Shown: piece after piece, positions 11,273 to 23,993 of the stretch | How the letters are laid out: each line of letters opens with the position of its first letter | Position numbering within the stretch: position 1 is the first letter of the stretch | The notes under the pieces: generated by a model | What the model saw: only the letters and a program-made list of their open reading frames with translations | What the model was told of the DNA's origin: nothing | Database searches by the model: none | Translations under genes and position numbers: made by a program | Source: Lucifuga dentata | Taxonomy: Eukaryota > Chordata > Actinopteri > Ophidiiformes > Bythitidae | NCBI GenBank assembly: GCA_014773175.1 | Contig: VXCM01000046.1 | Coordinates: 248,001-312,000, forward strand | Direction: 5' to 3' | DNA length: 64,000 nt

Positions 11273-14200
11273 CTATCTTAATCCAGCCCTCGAGGTCATC
11301 CATTCAAGGCCTTGGCATAAGCTGAAAAAACAAGAAGTCAACAAAGGAAAAATGAGTTTCAAGATACTAATTTTAGATTCTTAACCACCATCTATGTGTC
11401 TAAATGTATAGGATGCTGGAAAAAGGCTTGTTTACATCAGTAATGTCTGTAGGAAGCTGCAGTAAAATACGGCTATATTTTCAATCATGAGCAATTGAGA
11501 CACAAAATGTGGTTAAAAAAAAAAAAAAACCAAATAGGCCTTTAATGGAAGCCATGTTTCCCCTGACATTGTCATAAGAGTTGGGCCTCATATTTACTCT
11601 TAAAGGATCATACCGGCCATTTTACATGTTTGAGCCTAACATATTCAATTTTCATACATGTCAGGTTACTGAAAATCATTTCCCAAAGCATACTAATGGC
11701 ATGGTGAATTAAAAAAAAATTTTCCTACCATCCAGACTGCCATTGGTTTCAGTTCATTCTGGTACGCTATTAAAATCCACTTGCTGATACTTGAAATGTT
11801 CTTGGGATAGGTAATCCATCATCGCGAACAACACGTATATTCAGGTTTTTTTCGAAGTTACGTAATTTTAGCTTTTAAGCGCAATATGTCTTACTGGGGA
11901 ATATAGTCCCAAAAGAAGACCTGCGTTTACTGAAAAATTTAAACGACCATGACTTCATAAGGCTGCATAACTATTTCGCAGGCGAAACATCGATTTTTAA
12001 GATGGGTGCATCACTTGAATATTTGATTTTGAAAAATTAAGAGATTTTGCAAAATATCAAGAAAGCCGAAATACGGTTTTATTCTTTGGGAAATGGTTGT
12101 CAGTAAGGTAGCATGTATGAAAATTGAATATATTAGGCTCGAACATGCAAAATGGCTGGTATGGTCCTTTAAGGCAGCAAGATTTTAAGCACTATGGCCA
12201 GTGGACCTACTCTCCTCTCTCTGTATGAAGCAGGTTTTCTGTTCTCTTACCCCTCTCCTGTGAGCGCACAGCAGGACTGTATGTGCCAGGGGTGGTCTTT
12301 GATGGAACTCAGGGTGAGATATTTGGAGATTTCTGCTGCAGACATACAGTCCTTCATATCCTGCTTATTGGCAAAGATCAACACAGCTGCTTTCCGCAGG
12401 TCCTGTGAGAGACGGAGGGAGAGAGACGGAGAACAATGAAACCATGACGACTCCGTCCAACAATGCAACAGGGCGAGAGGGACTGAGCTGGATGGGTGTT
12501 TTACCTCGTGAGCCAGCATCCTGTAGAGCTCCTCCTTAGAGATGGCCAACCTCTCTCTGTCTGTGCTGTCCACCACCAAAATGATGAACTGCAGAAAAGG
12601 AGGCGAAGAAAAAAACTATCACACTGAGCGACCTTTTCAAAGGCCATTTACAGCAAAGCACTGCAGCGGTTTGAGGTGGGGTGGGGTTACTTCCTGGCCA
12701 AGGACCTCACAATGGATGCTGGTGACTGCTATGCTAATAGCCCTTTTTTTCATAAGAAAGAGGGTGACCCCACATAATAAAAGACCAAAGTTTGGAGAGG
12801 TGTGAGAAAGTGATTCACCTTCCACACCAAAGCAACAATCCGGTGAAAGCCTGTGTTTGCTTTTAGAGTGAGAATCCTACTATAAGAAAGGGTTGTTATG
12901 AAAGAAATAGCAGCGGTGAGAGTATATTGTGCGTAATGTTACAATATAAACCTGGAATGACACGAGAGCTATAAATTGTGGTATAAATAAATTCCTGTGG
13001 TTTTGTACAGAACAGCTTTCTTTAAGGTCTCCCACTCTCCCCTCTCTTCTCCTTCTCTTCAAAATACTATAGAGTTTGCCCCCAGCCTCGCCTTTCAGAT
13101 AGACCCCTTTGTGGGGAGAGTGACCTTTGACTTGGGCCCCTACTGCCATCTGTGCTCTGAACAAACACACCAGCTGCCATGCTCGGGGGGAAACTGCAGC
13201 TGGACAAAAATTCTGTTCAATTCAACTGGACAAACTTTAATCACAATGACGCAACTCTGTGAGTGTGCTGTGTGTGTTAGCTGTGGCGCTCACCTCTGTG
13301 TTGGAGTAGTAGGTATTCCAGGAAGACCTCAGGGACTCCTGCCCTCCTATATCCCACATCAGGAAGTGAGTGTTCTTCACAACTATTTCTTCCACGTTGC
13401 TTCCAATAGTGGGTGACGTGTGGACTACCTCGTTCATCAGACTTGATAAAACGGAGTACAAGGTCAATTCTTGCATGTTTAGACACAATAAACGCTGGAA
13501 GGAAGCTTAAGAATAATCCATCAAAAAGATAAATACTTACAATTGGTAGAGTATAGTGGTTTTCCCTGCATTGTCCAATCCAACAATTATCACCTTATGT
13601 TCTGCAAATCGAGGACAAACAACATCAATGCGGAGCCACACAAGTAAAGTCATAACGAATACTGGTTCCATCTATACAATACTTTCCTGTCATTCACTGC
13701 GCCACATTCAGAATCACAAAGAGGATAAAATTTTCTTCCTTCCTCAAACTTCCTGGCCTCATTTTTCCAAGCGTAGCTGGAACTACAGGAGCATATACCC
13801 ATTCATAAACCCAGCGAGCAGTTTTTAACAACCATGCAACAGTTACAACTTTAACAGCTGTCAACAGGCAAACACTAAAGACTAAAGGCAGAATTGGAGC
13901 TGACGCATACACGCTACAATATCCCAATTTGAGTGTTTTGACTCTTGCACCTTCCGAGGCCTTTGGGTGACCCGGAGGAAGGAAGTCTGGTCAGAGGGCT
14001 CACAGCTCTGACAGACACAGTGTTGACATGCAGCGTTTTGGAGGATGCTGCATGTCTATTGCTCCCTTTAATGGTAGATATCCTGAATAGGCAGCACAGT
14101 ACGTTGCTTTGACTTCATCCAACCAAAATTTTTGTGCTCCCTGTACTTAAATTGGGTCACTTTTTGACATGCGCAGGATGACCAATGATTTCACAAAAAC

Positions 14201-14920
14201 AACTTGTTCAGCATACAAAGAAAAATGGCAATATTTATAGCAGTAATCTGATCAAAACTGTTTTCCATAATTTCTTCAGACAACATAGTGTACATCCTAT
14301 AGGCTTTTTACTGTAGAATTGTGTCAACACTTGCAGAAATAAAATGCAGTTTTGCACTCTGTGAAAGAGACCATCAGAGTCACTTGGTAAAAAGCAAACG
14401 CCATCAGAATAAACAGCAAATGAATACTTGGCAATTACACTTTGGCTGATCAGGATACCTTTACTGTAACCTGAGATGCTCGAAATATTTTACCCAACAA
14501 AGCACTGTTTATCCCAAAACACACGGATGTCCGATAATGTAGGAAAAGAGAATACATTGACTAAATGTATTTATACAATCCTGATAAAATAGTTATAATT
14601 ATTGTTCATCTCCCACTGGCGTTTTTATGCTGATCTAAACTTGCATATAATATGTTTATGACTTATTTACGTGCTAGTTGTTCTGGCTTGCAATAAACAG
14701 TCAAACGATCAGAGATATTTAAATAATAGAGAACATTAAATAACGCTAATTCTGTCTTGCTGCTCACTTTTTGCTAACGAGAGAATTGTTCACATTATTC
14801 TCTGTTGAGCAGCTAAGGTGAGCTTAGTGAGCCGTAACGCCGATTTACCTTCCCAAAAACAGAAAAACACCCACCTTGATTACAGAAAAAACTCCACAAT
14901 TTGGCGAATATGAGGCCCAT
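11273..14920 (-). CDS. arl5b: ARL5B, ADP-ribosylation factor-like small GTPase 5B
   Basis: ARL5B is an Arf-family GTPase of the trans-Golgi network, known to act in endosome-to-Golgi traffic by recruiting the GARP tether. Exons on the minus strand are 14875-14920, 13541-13601, 13294-13441, 12505-12588, 12251-12402 and 11273-11321. They sum to 540 nt, exactly 179 residues plus stop, the family length. The start is MGLIFAKLW with Gly2 for N-myristoylation. GTP-binding motifs are present: GLDNAGKT (P-loop), switch-[19 protein letters not shown] (switch II) and NKQD. The C-terminus reads [12 protein letters not shown]. It was assigned to 5B rather than 5A because of the adjacent NSUN6 and CACNB2, as in human. 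Intron 5 holds a copy of the TTAA repeat. It is transcribed head to head with NSUN6. Confidence 0.96.
11600..12172. mobile_element. TTAA-flanked inverted-repeat element, copy 2 (ARL5B intron 5)
   Basis: A full-length copy of about 570 bases begins TTAAAGGATCATACC and ends GGTATGGTCCTTTAA. TTAA at 11600-11603 and 12169-12172 marks both edges. Its interior runs in the opposite orientation to copy 1 (the ATTGGTTTCAGTTCATTCTG block comes first). There is no open reading frame of note, so it is a non-autonomous element. Confidence 0.8.
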
Positions 14921-15753
14921 GATTTAAGATGATATGAGAGTCCGTCAGAGAGCCACAGAGCTTCAGCTCCTCACGGTCCACACTGTGCGCTCCGCCTGCG
15001 GCTAGCTAACATTAGCTGGATGATCTCACGAACCTCGCCGACCTTTTCCAGGCTGACTCCATAAGCACCGACTGCATCTAAAACGCTCTGCCGCGGTGAT
15101 AAAACGGTTTAAGGTAATATATGTGATGACTTCTATACGGAGTGTGTGACGTCGTTAAACGCTTCTCACACCGTGTAAAAAAAAAAAAAAACTGTTAGAG
15201 CAGCGCTGTGTTGTTCACTCCGTTCGACCAACGCGTACCCGTTAGCTGCTGGAACTGGAAAAACAGCCCCAGCTCTTCAAATCCACTTCCGGCTACGTGG
15301 TGACGTTATCATGCATCAGTTGCTGCTTTGTGTAGACGCACGTACGAAATTCGAGTATTTTACATTTACCACAAATATCTTATACTTTCTCCACACTTTT
15401 TAAGAGCATATCACAGCAGATTGGTTTCAATACAGTTTGTAAAGGTATCATGGCTTAAAATTAATTTTTGTGGGATTGTCGTTTTTGTGAGATGGTCCTT
15501 GCTGCTGCTAATTATTTTAAAAACAATAAGTGTAATAACAAATTTCCTGGATAACACGCTACAAACCACCGACGTAACCTATTCATTCTTTTTCACAAGC
15601 TATAATGAAATTTGTAATAAACAGGGCACACGAGTAAATTAATTCGTCCACTTTACTTGCTGTCTTTTACGTGATTTGACTATAATGTCACGTGACTGAG
15701 CTGACGTATGCGGAAGAAGTAGAGAGGTGTGAATCTTTGCAGCAGCCCGGAAC
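14921..15753. promoter_or_regulatory. Head-to-head promoter interval of ARL5B (-) and NSUN6 (+)
   Basis: The ARL5B start codon (14920, minus) and the presumed NSUN6 non-coding first exon (donor AAC|GTGAGT at 15753) are divergent and separated by about 0.8 kb. CRE-like motifs are visible: TGACGTC at 15147-15153, TGACGTT at 15300-15306 and TGACGTA at 15702-15708. A 10-bp palindromic E-box GTCACGTGAC is at 15687-15696, about 60 bases from the presumed NSUN6 donor. Use of these sites is inference. Confidence 0.55.
15687..15696. promoter_or_regulatory. Palindromic E-box GTCACGTGAC
   Basis: A perfect 10-base palindrome of the type bound by USF and MiT/TFE bHLH-zip factors sits just upstream of the presumed NSUN6 first exon. 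Position and sequence are seen; function is inferred. Confidence 0.5.
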
Positions 15754-15975
15754 GTGAGTATAAATTCAAGAGAAAGATGCTTAAAAATACCAGTAACGGA
15801 GAAATGACACAACAGTAACTTTCCTGAGAAGTAAAATGTGAATGTTAGAAATACGCCGTGTAGACTATAATTGATTGGCTACAGTGACACGACAGTAATA
15901 CGAGCTTTAATACCATACATACAGTCTAATCGGTGCTGGCCAAAAAGTCTGCACAATTAATTGGTCTCTTTAATA

Positions 15976-16181
15976 TGCAAGCCCGTTTCCGCCACTCGGA
16001 AAAAAAAACGTTCTGAGATTAAAGTCAGAATTCTTACTTTAAAAGTCAGATTTCTGCCTTTTTTTCTCAGAATTTAAAGTCAGAATTCTGAGAAAAACTT
16101 CAGAATTCTTTTTTCACAATTCTGACTTTAATCTCAGAACTGTTTTGTTTTTTTTTTCCAAGTGGCGGAAACGGGCTTCCA
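15976..16181. mobile_element. TA-flanked hairpin MITE in NSUN6 intron 1
   Basis: A 206-base element has long terminal inverted repeats: AAGCCCGTTTCCGCCACT at the left and AGTGGCGGAAACGGGCTT at the right. Further pairing extends inward (CTGAGATTAAAGTCAGAATT with its complement). TA dinucleotides flank both ends, as expected for Tc1/mariner-type insertions. Nearly the whole element can fold on itself. There is no coding capacity. Confidence 0.75.
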
Positions 16182-16310
16182 TACTTTAAACATCAAGTAC
16201 CACTTAAAGAAATTATCAGGGCTGAACACTGTATTGAATGTCATCAATAAATAATTAACCTTTATTAATGATTGCAAATATTTTATTGGTCAGATTGAAA
16301 ACCTGAAGAA

Positions 16311-19300
16311 ATGTCAGTTTTCCCAAGAATTTCTCTGAAGCCAGAACTCAGTGATTATCTTAAAAGTGTCTTCTTAAACAAGGAGGTAAGGCACTTACTA
16401 TTGTGATTATTGCCAGAAAAATGTTTATTTCTCTCTTCTGTTTAATAGACTTTATATCTGTCTGTTACTGTAAGAAATACCCTCTTTTACTGAATGGATC
16501 AGTGTTTGTTGCGCGAGTTTGTTACTCCATCATTCCCTTTAAGTTGTAAATTCATTTGTTTCAGGTTTAAATGTGAACATTTATGTGGGATAGGATTTAG
16601 TGTAATGAGTTATGATGAAGTTTCTTCCTTTGTGTTTAGTTAATAGAGCTTGACATCTGGTGTTAAACTAAGAAGAAGCCTTGATTTCACCATTAAAGAC
16701 ACATTGAAATGCATTAAGGTTCAACTTATAATGATATGAAACTGAGAAAAGTAAATCTTAAGTAGTAAATGTTTGGTTTGTATTTTTTTGGTCTTCATTT
16801 CTGTTGTGTTTTGTTTTCAGTTGTTGGCTGCAGTTGGCTGTCAGGAAGCAGAAAGTAGATTCCAGAAGCTGCTCACATGTTTGTCTCACCCTCCATCTCA
16901 CACTTGTGTGCGGGCCAGTACTCACCTCGCTCCTCTGGAGGAGATCCGACACAAACTGGCAGAAGAGCTGAAAAAGGTCAGACTGTGTTTTATAGAATGA
17001 AAGAGGAAGTGAGGATCAGAATGTGTTTGATGAGTTTGTCAGTCTGTACGAGCGTCCTGTGGTCAGTAGCATCTTTTCACATCAGTTCATATTGTTGTTG
17101 CAGCAGCAGCAGATGTGCGGCTCTTCAGCTGAGGATTTTTCCGTTCAGATTCTCCCTCACCCCAGCATTCCAGATGTGCTGCTCCTTCCTGTCATCGGCC
17201 CGAGGTATGCGGGGAATGCCAAAAGAGCATCAGCCAAATTTGAATCTGCTTTATGGAGCAAACACACAGCCTCAAATCACTGGTGTCAGTCTGTCTGAAG
17301 GCTGGAGTAACCTAACCAAAACCACATGTACAGTAGTTTTATGGAATGATGACAGAAATAACCAACATGTGTGTGTGTTGCATGCAACTATGATGGATTA
17401 AAAGTGAATGATTTTCAATTATTACCAATAGTTTAGGTGGACATTCTACTGTTTTTGATCAAACAACTTGAAAGCATTTAGGTATCTCGCTCCTCCAAAG
17501 CAATTAGTAATCTACATCAGAATCCTGAGTTGTTGATTGGCTGATAATAGTGAATTTTTGGACAAATTTAAATCCTGTTTGCAATCATTAAGACTTTTGC
17601 ACAAGTATGAATTCTAAAAAACTTACACTGAGTCAAACTCATCACCTCAGATTTATGGCCTCACTGTTCAGGAGTTTTAAGCCAAAATCTGAAATGTGTT
17701 ATGAATGGCCACATGGTGGTGCTATTTGCACAAAAAAAAAAACAAAAATCAATCACTCATTCCTTGATCCAAGGCCTAACTTTCCTCCAAATATCACTGA
17801 AATGTATTTAGAGAAACAATATAAGGCCTTTGATGGAGGAAATAATTTAATGTACTGACTGTTTTTGTGTATGATCATCTGTCCTCCCCTCCACCCTTCA
17901 GGCCTGTGAAGCAGCTCAGCTCAGAGGTGGTGGTTGGCGCTCAGNTCCTCCCCTCCACCCTTCAGGCCTGTGAAGCAGCTCAGCTCAGAGGTGGTGGTTG
18001 GCGCTCAGTGTGGCAGCGCTGTTCTGAGAGGAGCTCACGTCTTTGTTCCAGGGATCCTCGCCAGCCCAAAGTGTAAGATACAAAGAAAAGCAAACTTACT
18101 TTCTTTTTTCCTCCAAAGATGTTCCTATGGAAGCTCAGCAGTGTCATGTATTCTCATATTGTTTTACATTTTTTTTGTTGATGGGTGTAGTTGACCTGAA
18201 GTATCCCTGTATTTGTTTTTTAGACATGAAATGTGGAGACATGGTGTCTGTCTTCTCTGATCCGGAGGGTAAATGTACCCGGGGAGCCACCAGCTTTCAG
18301 GGGAATAAAGTGTTTGTGGGAAACGGAGTCGCTGAAATAGATCGCTCCAGCATCTTCTGCACAGATGAACCTCCCAGGTAAGTAAACTCTAAAGATACGA
18401 ATCAGTTCTACTCTACAAAGTATGAACCTACTCTGCAAACTCCAAAATTCCAAAAATATGGTCATTGTTGTCTGCTTATATAGAGGTCTTGGTGTACGGA
18501 TGGTAGAACCGCTTTACCAGAGTCCTTCATTTGATGGTGTTCTGCCCAGCCTGTTGTTCCTACAGGTATCTCTTTGGCTATCTCTTTAAAGCAGCTATTC
18601 CCAATCTTGTGTGTGGAATCTAAACTAAAAGTTTACCTATGCTCAACGAGAAAAATGGTAAATAAATACAACAGTATTTGAAACATTATGTCATTTTCAT
18701 CCATATTTAAAGGACCATACCATCCATTTTGCATGTTTGAGCTGAATATATTAAATTTTCATACACATAAGGCTACTGAAAATCATTTTCCAAAGGATAA
18801 AACTGTATTTCAGCTTTCTTGATATTTTGCAAAATCTCTTAATCTTTCAAAATCAAATATTCGAGTGACACACCCACCTTAAAAATCGATCTTTTGCCTG
18901 CTAATAGGCAGCCCTCTAATATGCAGCCTTATGAAGTCACGGCCGTTAAAAATTTTTCGATAAATGCAGGTCTTCTTTTGGGACTATATTCCCTGGTGGA
19001 GACATACATTCACTCCTTGCTTTTTATTGCACTTAAATGCAAAAATTACGTAACTTTGAAAAAAACCTGAATATACGTGTTGTTCATGATGATGGATTAC
19101 CTATCCCAAGAACATTTCAAGTATCAACAAGTTGATTTTAATAGCATACCAGAATGAACTGAAACCAGTGGAGGTCTGGAAGGTAGGAAGTTTTTTTTTT
19201 AACTCCCCCTTCCAGTAGTATGCTTTGGGATATGATTGTCAGAAAAGTTATGTGTATGAAAATTGAATACATTAGACTCAAACATGCAAAATGGTGGTAT

Positions 19301-21705
19301 GGTCCTTTAAAATTATTTACTTTATTTTAATAATACATTTTATTCTCACCTGTGAATTCTAATGACATATCCCCTGTTTTTACCTGCAAGTAATGAACAC
19401 ATCACCCTGCAGCAGATGGATGGAGGATTCTTCTGCTTTGCCTCCATCAATTTAGTGTATTGTAAAAATGAAGTGAAATCATTTCATGCAGAATCTTCCC
19501 TCCGTGGTTGTGGGACACGTGCTCGGTCCTTGTCCTGGAGAGCGAATCCTGGATATGTGTGCTGCACCTGGAGGGAAGACCTGCCACATCGCCGCGCTCA
19601 TGAAGGATCAGGTACGACGTCTGCAGATCTCCAGACAAGATGATCAGTCTGATCCTCTGAAATCAAAATTCATTCTCTGAATTCAAAATTCAAATTCATC
19701 GAAATTTCAACGTTTTAATCCGTACTCTTTAACATCAAGCTGTTCCTGAGAAAAGGAAACATTTTTCAAACTGTAGACATAACTGATGGCTTGTGGGTCT
19801 TTTTCACAATTTTGTCTCGTTCTGTCTCACAGGGTGAGGTCGTGGCCCTCGACAGGATCCGCAACAAGATAAATCACATTCGTCAGAACGCCCAGATGTT
19901 GCATTTGCACTGTATTAAAGCTTATTGCTTTAACAGCACTCAGGCTGTGAGCAGCGATCCAGCCCAGGACACTGAAGGTACACGCCATCAGCAGGGACTC
20001 CATTATGGCTCCTCTCCGTGAATTTTTATTTATTTATTTTATTGGTTTATTTGACAGGGACAATGCACATTAATAAATATTCCTGTAAATGCCAAAAGTC
20101 TATTTTTCATCTGTAGTCCCTGGACAGATGTTAAATAATCACCCTAAAAGAAGTAGGAAAAAAAAATCTCAACAAATTGAAAATTAGTAATACATTAAAA
20201 AAATGCTCTCAAAAGGAGAACATGATATTAAAAATCAAGATACATTCCAATTCATATAAGAAGACCAACAACAACAAAAGGACAGCAACAGAGAACACAA
20301 TAAGATAAATACACAAACACACAAAAAAAGCAAGTCAAGATGACAACAACAGCAGACAGTAAATACAATTAATTTCTAATGCTGTTTGATATAAATTCAT
20401 AAATAACCCCAAGACACTGTAAAGGATAACATCTTTATTTCTGTACGTTTTCCAGGACCTCCGTTCCTCCCTGAGAGTTTTGATCGGGTTCTCCTGGACG
20501 CTCCCTGCAGCGGGCTCGGACAGAGACCCAACATGGCAAATACCTGGAGCCTCAAGGAGATCTGCTCCTACCAGCCACTGCAGCGCAAGTTACTGCATGC
20601 TGTATGTTTTAACACACACACACACACACACAGTATATTGTAATATTATATTGTAGTTTCTAATATCAAACTGGTGGTGACTCATTTTGGTCAGTAGATG
20701 GCAGCATGGGACAATTACTGAATTTAAAGGGAAAAAATCCACCTGAAAATGACATTTCCAGTGATTCTGCTAATTTTGGAAAATCCTGATTGGGAATATT
20801 TGATATCATAATGTGATATTTTAGAATCTAATCCATCAATACTTCATGCACTTTTATTCTGTCGGAGCACAACACGCAGTACAGAAAGAAGGAAAAGTAT
20901 TGATATATTCAAGAAAAACACTTTATAGGTTGGGACCTTCCAAAGCTCTCTGCCATTTTTATTTGTTATACTTTACTAGTAACTCTCATTTTGGGATTCC
21001 ATATGTATAGAGATGTAAACTGCCTGAAATCAGCAGAATAACAAATGTGAAATCAGTTTCAGGTTTTCCATTAGATGGATTACTAGAGGAAGATTAGAAT
21101 CCAATGCAGAGGACATCATTTATCGCAGTGACACGTAGCGCTCCATCAGTTTCCACCAGCACTTCCTCAAGGTTATTCAGTGTGTGTAGATACTGTGTGT
21201 CAGTGCTCATATCCACACTTGGTGTTACATAAGAAGTTAATTAAATGTCTTAAGTGTATGGATGAACCAAGTGAATGAATCTAAAGGGTGTGGCGTGATT
21301 GCAGGCGGTGCGGTTGTTGAAGAGAGGCGGGGTTCTCGTGTACAGCACCTGCACCGTGACTCTAGCAGAGAACGAGGAGCAGGTAGCCTGGGCCCTCAAA
21401 ACCTTCCCTTGCCTCACGCTTCAGCCTCAGGTAAACGCTCTTTGGCCACGCGGACGGATCCAGGCATATATGCACATAAATGTCAAACAAACCTCACTGA
21501 AAAATGCTCTTCCTCTCCTTCTCAGGAGCCGCACGTCGGCGCAGGAGGCATGCCGGGCGCTGGCCTATCACCTGAGCAGCTGCGCCTCCTCCAGCGCTTC
21601 AGTCCTGAGCTCAGCTGGGACCAGAGGGAACCGGTAACACAACTCTCCTGCCAAGCCAACAGGGACACTATAGGCTTTTTTATTGCCAAGTTCCTAAAAA
21701 ACTGA
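16311..21705 (+). CDS. nsun6: NSUN6, tRNA (cytosine-5) methyltransferase
   Basis: NSUN6 methylates C72 in the acceptor end of tRNA-Cys and tRNA-Thr, and some mRNAs, using S-adenosylmethionine. Exons are 16311-16385, 16821-16976, 17104-17204, 17966-18072, 18224-18377, 18484-18565, 19492-19611, 19833-19977, 20456-20601, 21305-21430 and 21526-21705. They total 1392 nt, 463 residues against about 469 in human. Visible blocks are N-terminal MSVFPRISLKPEL, PUA domain (GAQCGSAVLRGAHVFVPGI), SAM-binding motif (LDMCAAPGGKTCHIAAL), motif IV with a catalytic-pair Cys (LDAPCSGLGQRPNM), motif VI with the nucleophile Cys (VYSTCTVTLAENEEQV) and C-terminal IGFFIAKFL. Exon 4 appears twice around an N at 17945; the repeat is read as assembly error. 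A non-coding exon ending at 15753 with an acceptor at 16293 is likely. Introns hold two mobile elements. Confidence 0.96.
17882..18008. repeat. 63-bp direct duplication around a single N, across NSUN6 exon 4
   Basis: Bases 17882-17944 and 17946-18008 are identical and separated only by N at 17945. The unit includes the splice acceptor and first part of exon 4. A single intact exon results if one copy is dropped; the second copy runs into the rest of the exon. This looks like an unmerged contig overlap rather than biology. Confidence 0.8.
18707..19310. mobile_element. TTAA-flanked inverted-repeat element, copy 3 (NSUN6 intron 6)
   Basis: A complete copy begins TTAAAGGACCATACCATCC and ends ATGGTGGTATGGTCCTTTAA, with TTAA at 18707-18710 and 19307-19310. 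It has the same orientation as copy 1 and is uninterrupted by Ns. It is the cleanest family member here for building a consensus. Confidence 0.82.
20020..20390. repeat. Possible dispersed repeat in NSUN6 intron 8
   Basis: The stretch starts with TTTATTTATTTATTTTATTG followed by a GACAGGGACAATGCACATTA motif that I recall as recurrent in fish non-coding DNA. It continues A-rich. No terminal repeats or second copy were found in this window, so the assignment is weak. Confidence 0.3.
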
Positions 21706-21858
21706 TTTGTCAGTTTATAGAAGAACGCATACTCTTACTGGTCAGACTGGGCGGCGTTGACAAGGACGCTCACTGCGTTGTTTCCAGCATCTGCCCTTTA
21801 ACAGCTGCTCTCTGAAACCGTGGGCCATATAGGGATGAGCTTTAAAAACATGGAGGGC

Positions 21859-21894
<36 letters not shown>

Positions 21895-23990
21895 NGATCT
21901 GAGCATGAGGGGGGGGAGGGAGTGAGAGAGTGGCGGAGCACATGGGGACGGAGACTGAATGAGCATTGGCAAATTCAGCAGTGCTAGCATCGCCATGACA
22001 ACAGTGACGACACAGAGCTACCATAGTGACAGCGGATTGGCTGGATCTGGGAGCGTGGATCAGGAAGTAGCGTGCAGAAAGAGGTCATGAGAGGTATTAA
22101 CAATTTAGGAGCTTTTAGTGGTGGTTTACACAACTGCTGCTGTTTGTGAGAGAGAAATGATACCTATCAGTGGATTCACCATGATTAATCTGTTAACATT
22201 TCACTCAGAATTCTTTTGAAATTGTGAGTTTTGTTTTTCTATGCACGTTTCATCTGGCTACACCAGCGTAAATATAAATCAAAACAGCGCTCAGTAATTA
22301 AATCAGTGGAAATGGAATTAAGGGTGTCCATGAAATCTGTGCAGAGTAATGTGATTAACAGACCTCTGGCCCTGGATTCGGAGGAGCAGATTACCAGTAG
22401 AATGGTGTGAAAACGTATGCACGCTCGCCTCACCGCGGCCGTGTTCACCTCGGGGTGCGCGCCTGGTTAGAATAGCTGCAAGTCCGCCTTTGGGGGCGAT
22501 GGTTGCTATTTTGGAAGCATCTATGAGGAGACACAGGAAATAACAGCTTCCTATTTTAGCATCATCCACTCTGTATTCTCAGTCATTTCGATGTTGTCAT
22601 GGCGACTCAGGCCGGATGATGAGTCTACCTCTGATTCTCAGCTGATTTGGATAACTTTGGTGTTTTTTGTCTTCTGTGTGGGTCTCCATTTAGGACAAAG
22701 CAGACAATAAGCCGTTATCTCCACGTCGATCCTTTGTTGCCAGTTTTATTTTCTATGCTAATGTACATACACATGTACACTGTAAAAAAAAAATCTGTAG
22801 TGCTACCAGAGTAGCTTAGAAATGGTGTTTTCATAAGTACATTAAGGTAAAGTCAAACAAAAAAAAAAGGAGGGAGGGGGAAGAGAGACACAGGTTTGGT
22901 GTTAATGTAAACAAAGGGCCTAAATTCAAATTTCAGGAATCAATACATGATATCTGTTAAACATTGATCAATATTGCACATTTCTGACCCTTCACACATT
23001 CAGTGCAGCTGTTAGAGGCTCATTAACGTTCTTATAAGCGTCACTGCTGTTCATTAAAGATCCTGCCCATAAATTCGGGGAATTATTACAAAACGGACAC
23101 AAAATGACCACTAAATAAAAGAAAACACCAGAAACCATAAATACCTAAATCTGGTAAACATTTGGAATTTTTTCTCTTGATTTCATGAACAAATGTTTTC
23201 ATTTTTATTGAGGAACGTACTGAAATTAGCAATCTTTGGACTACAAAATAAATTTTTGTACTATGAAGTGGTTGAACTTGATAAAAGATCAACTTTCATG
23301 GAGTTTAGCAGTAAGCTGCAATTTCATATCAAATGTTTTTCACTTGAAACTGACGTGAATCAGTAAAAGTGTAGAATAAAGAGTGTATCAATGTTATAAA
23401 ATATTTCTGGACCCATAGAAAGAGAACTGTACTGCATGTATGACAGGACGTTATAGTAGAACTCTTTGTCTTGTAAGGCAAGACTAAGGTGCACCTCAGA
23501 GGAGGCATAAATATGTCAGGACCAAACGTCTAACAACCACCAATGCAGGAAAAAAAACAAAAAACTAAAGCAATAAATGAACAAGAAAATTCAACAAAAG
23601 TTCTCTGCATCAAACTAAAGGCTGGTTTATGCTTAACACGGAATGAGCGTGAGGAAGACGTGATGTAATTGCAGCCAAAATGGCCGAACACAGAAACCAC
23701 GTAATGGTCACCTGCAAAGGCTCGAAAATTTAAACAGTGCAGTCGGTGTCTGCGTGACGTAAATGCGCTTTCATCAACGACTGGCCAAGAGAAGAGAAAG
23801 GAAATGGAGGAAAAAGGGAGAGAAGGAAAGGAAAACAAACAATGGAGAACAATTTTGTTGAGTGACTGGCAGAGGAGGTGAGGAAGTACCGGCACCTATG
23901 ATTCCTTCATGATAATATGATGTTATATGAGTATAAAGATTGCCAAATGGCTGCTAGTTACATTTCCATCTGATAAAGTGGAAAAATCTA
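21706..23990. other. Non-coding interval between NSUN6 and CACNB2 (left part)
   Basis: This contains the NSUN6 3' UTR, an AG microsatellite (21859-21894, with N at 21895) and AT-rich sequence. Plus-strand AATAAA-type signals occur only far downstream (near 23113 and 23375). A minus-strand AATAAA near 22745 could serve CACNB2. No protein-coding block is recognised. Confidence 0.45.
21859..21894. repeat. (AG)n microsatellite
   Basis: Pure AG run of about 36 bases ending at an N (21895), downstream of NSUN6. Confidence 0.9.
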
Positions 23991-23993
23991 CGC

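Noticed and set aside
12997..13416. 139-residue plus-strand frame
   Set aside because: It lies opposite the ARL5B exon and intron on the minus strand; no similarity in its own right.
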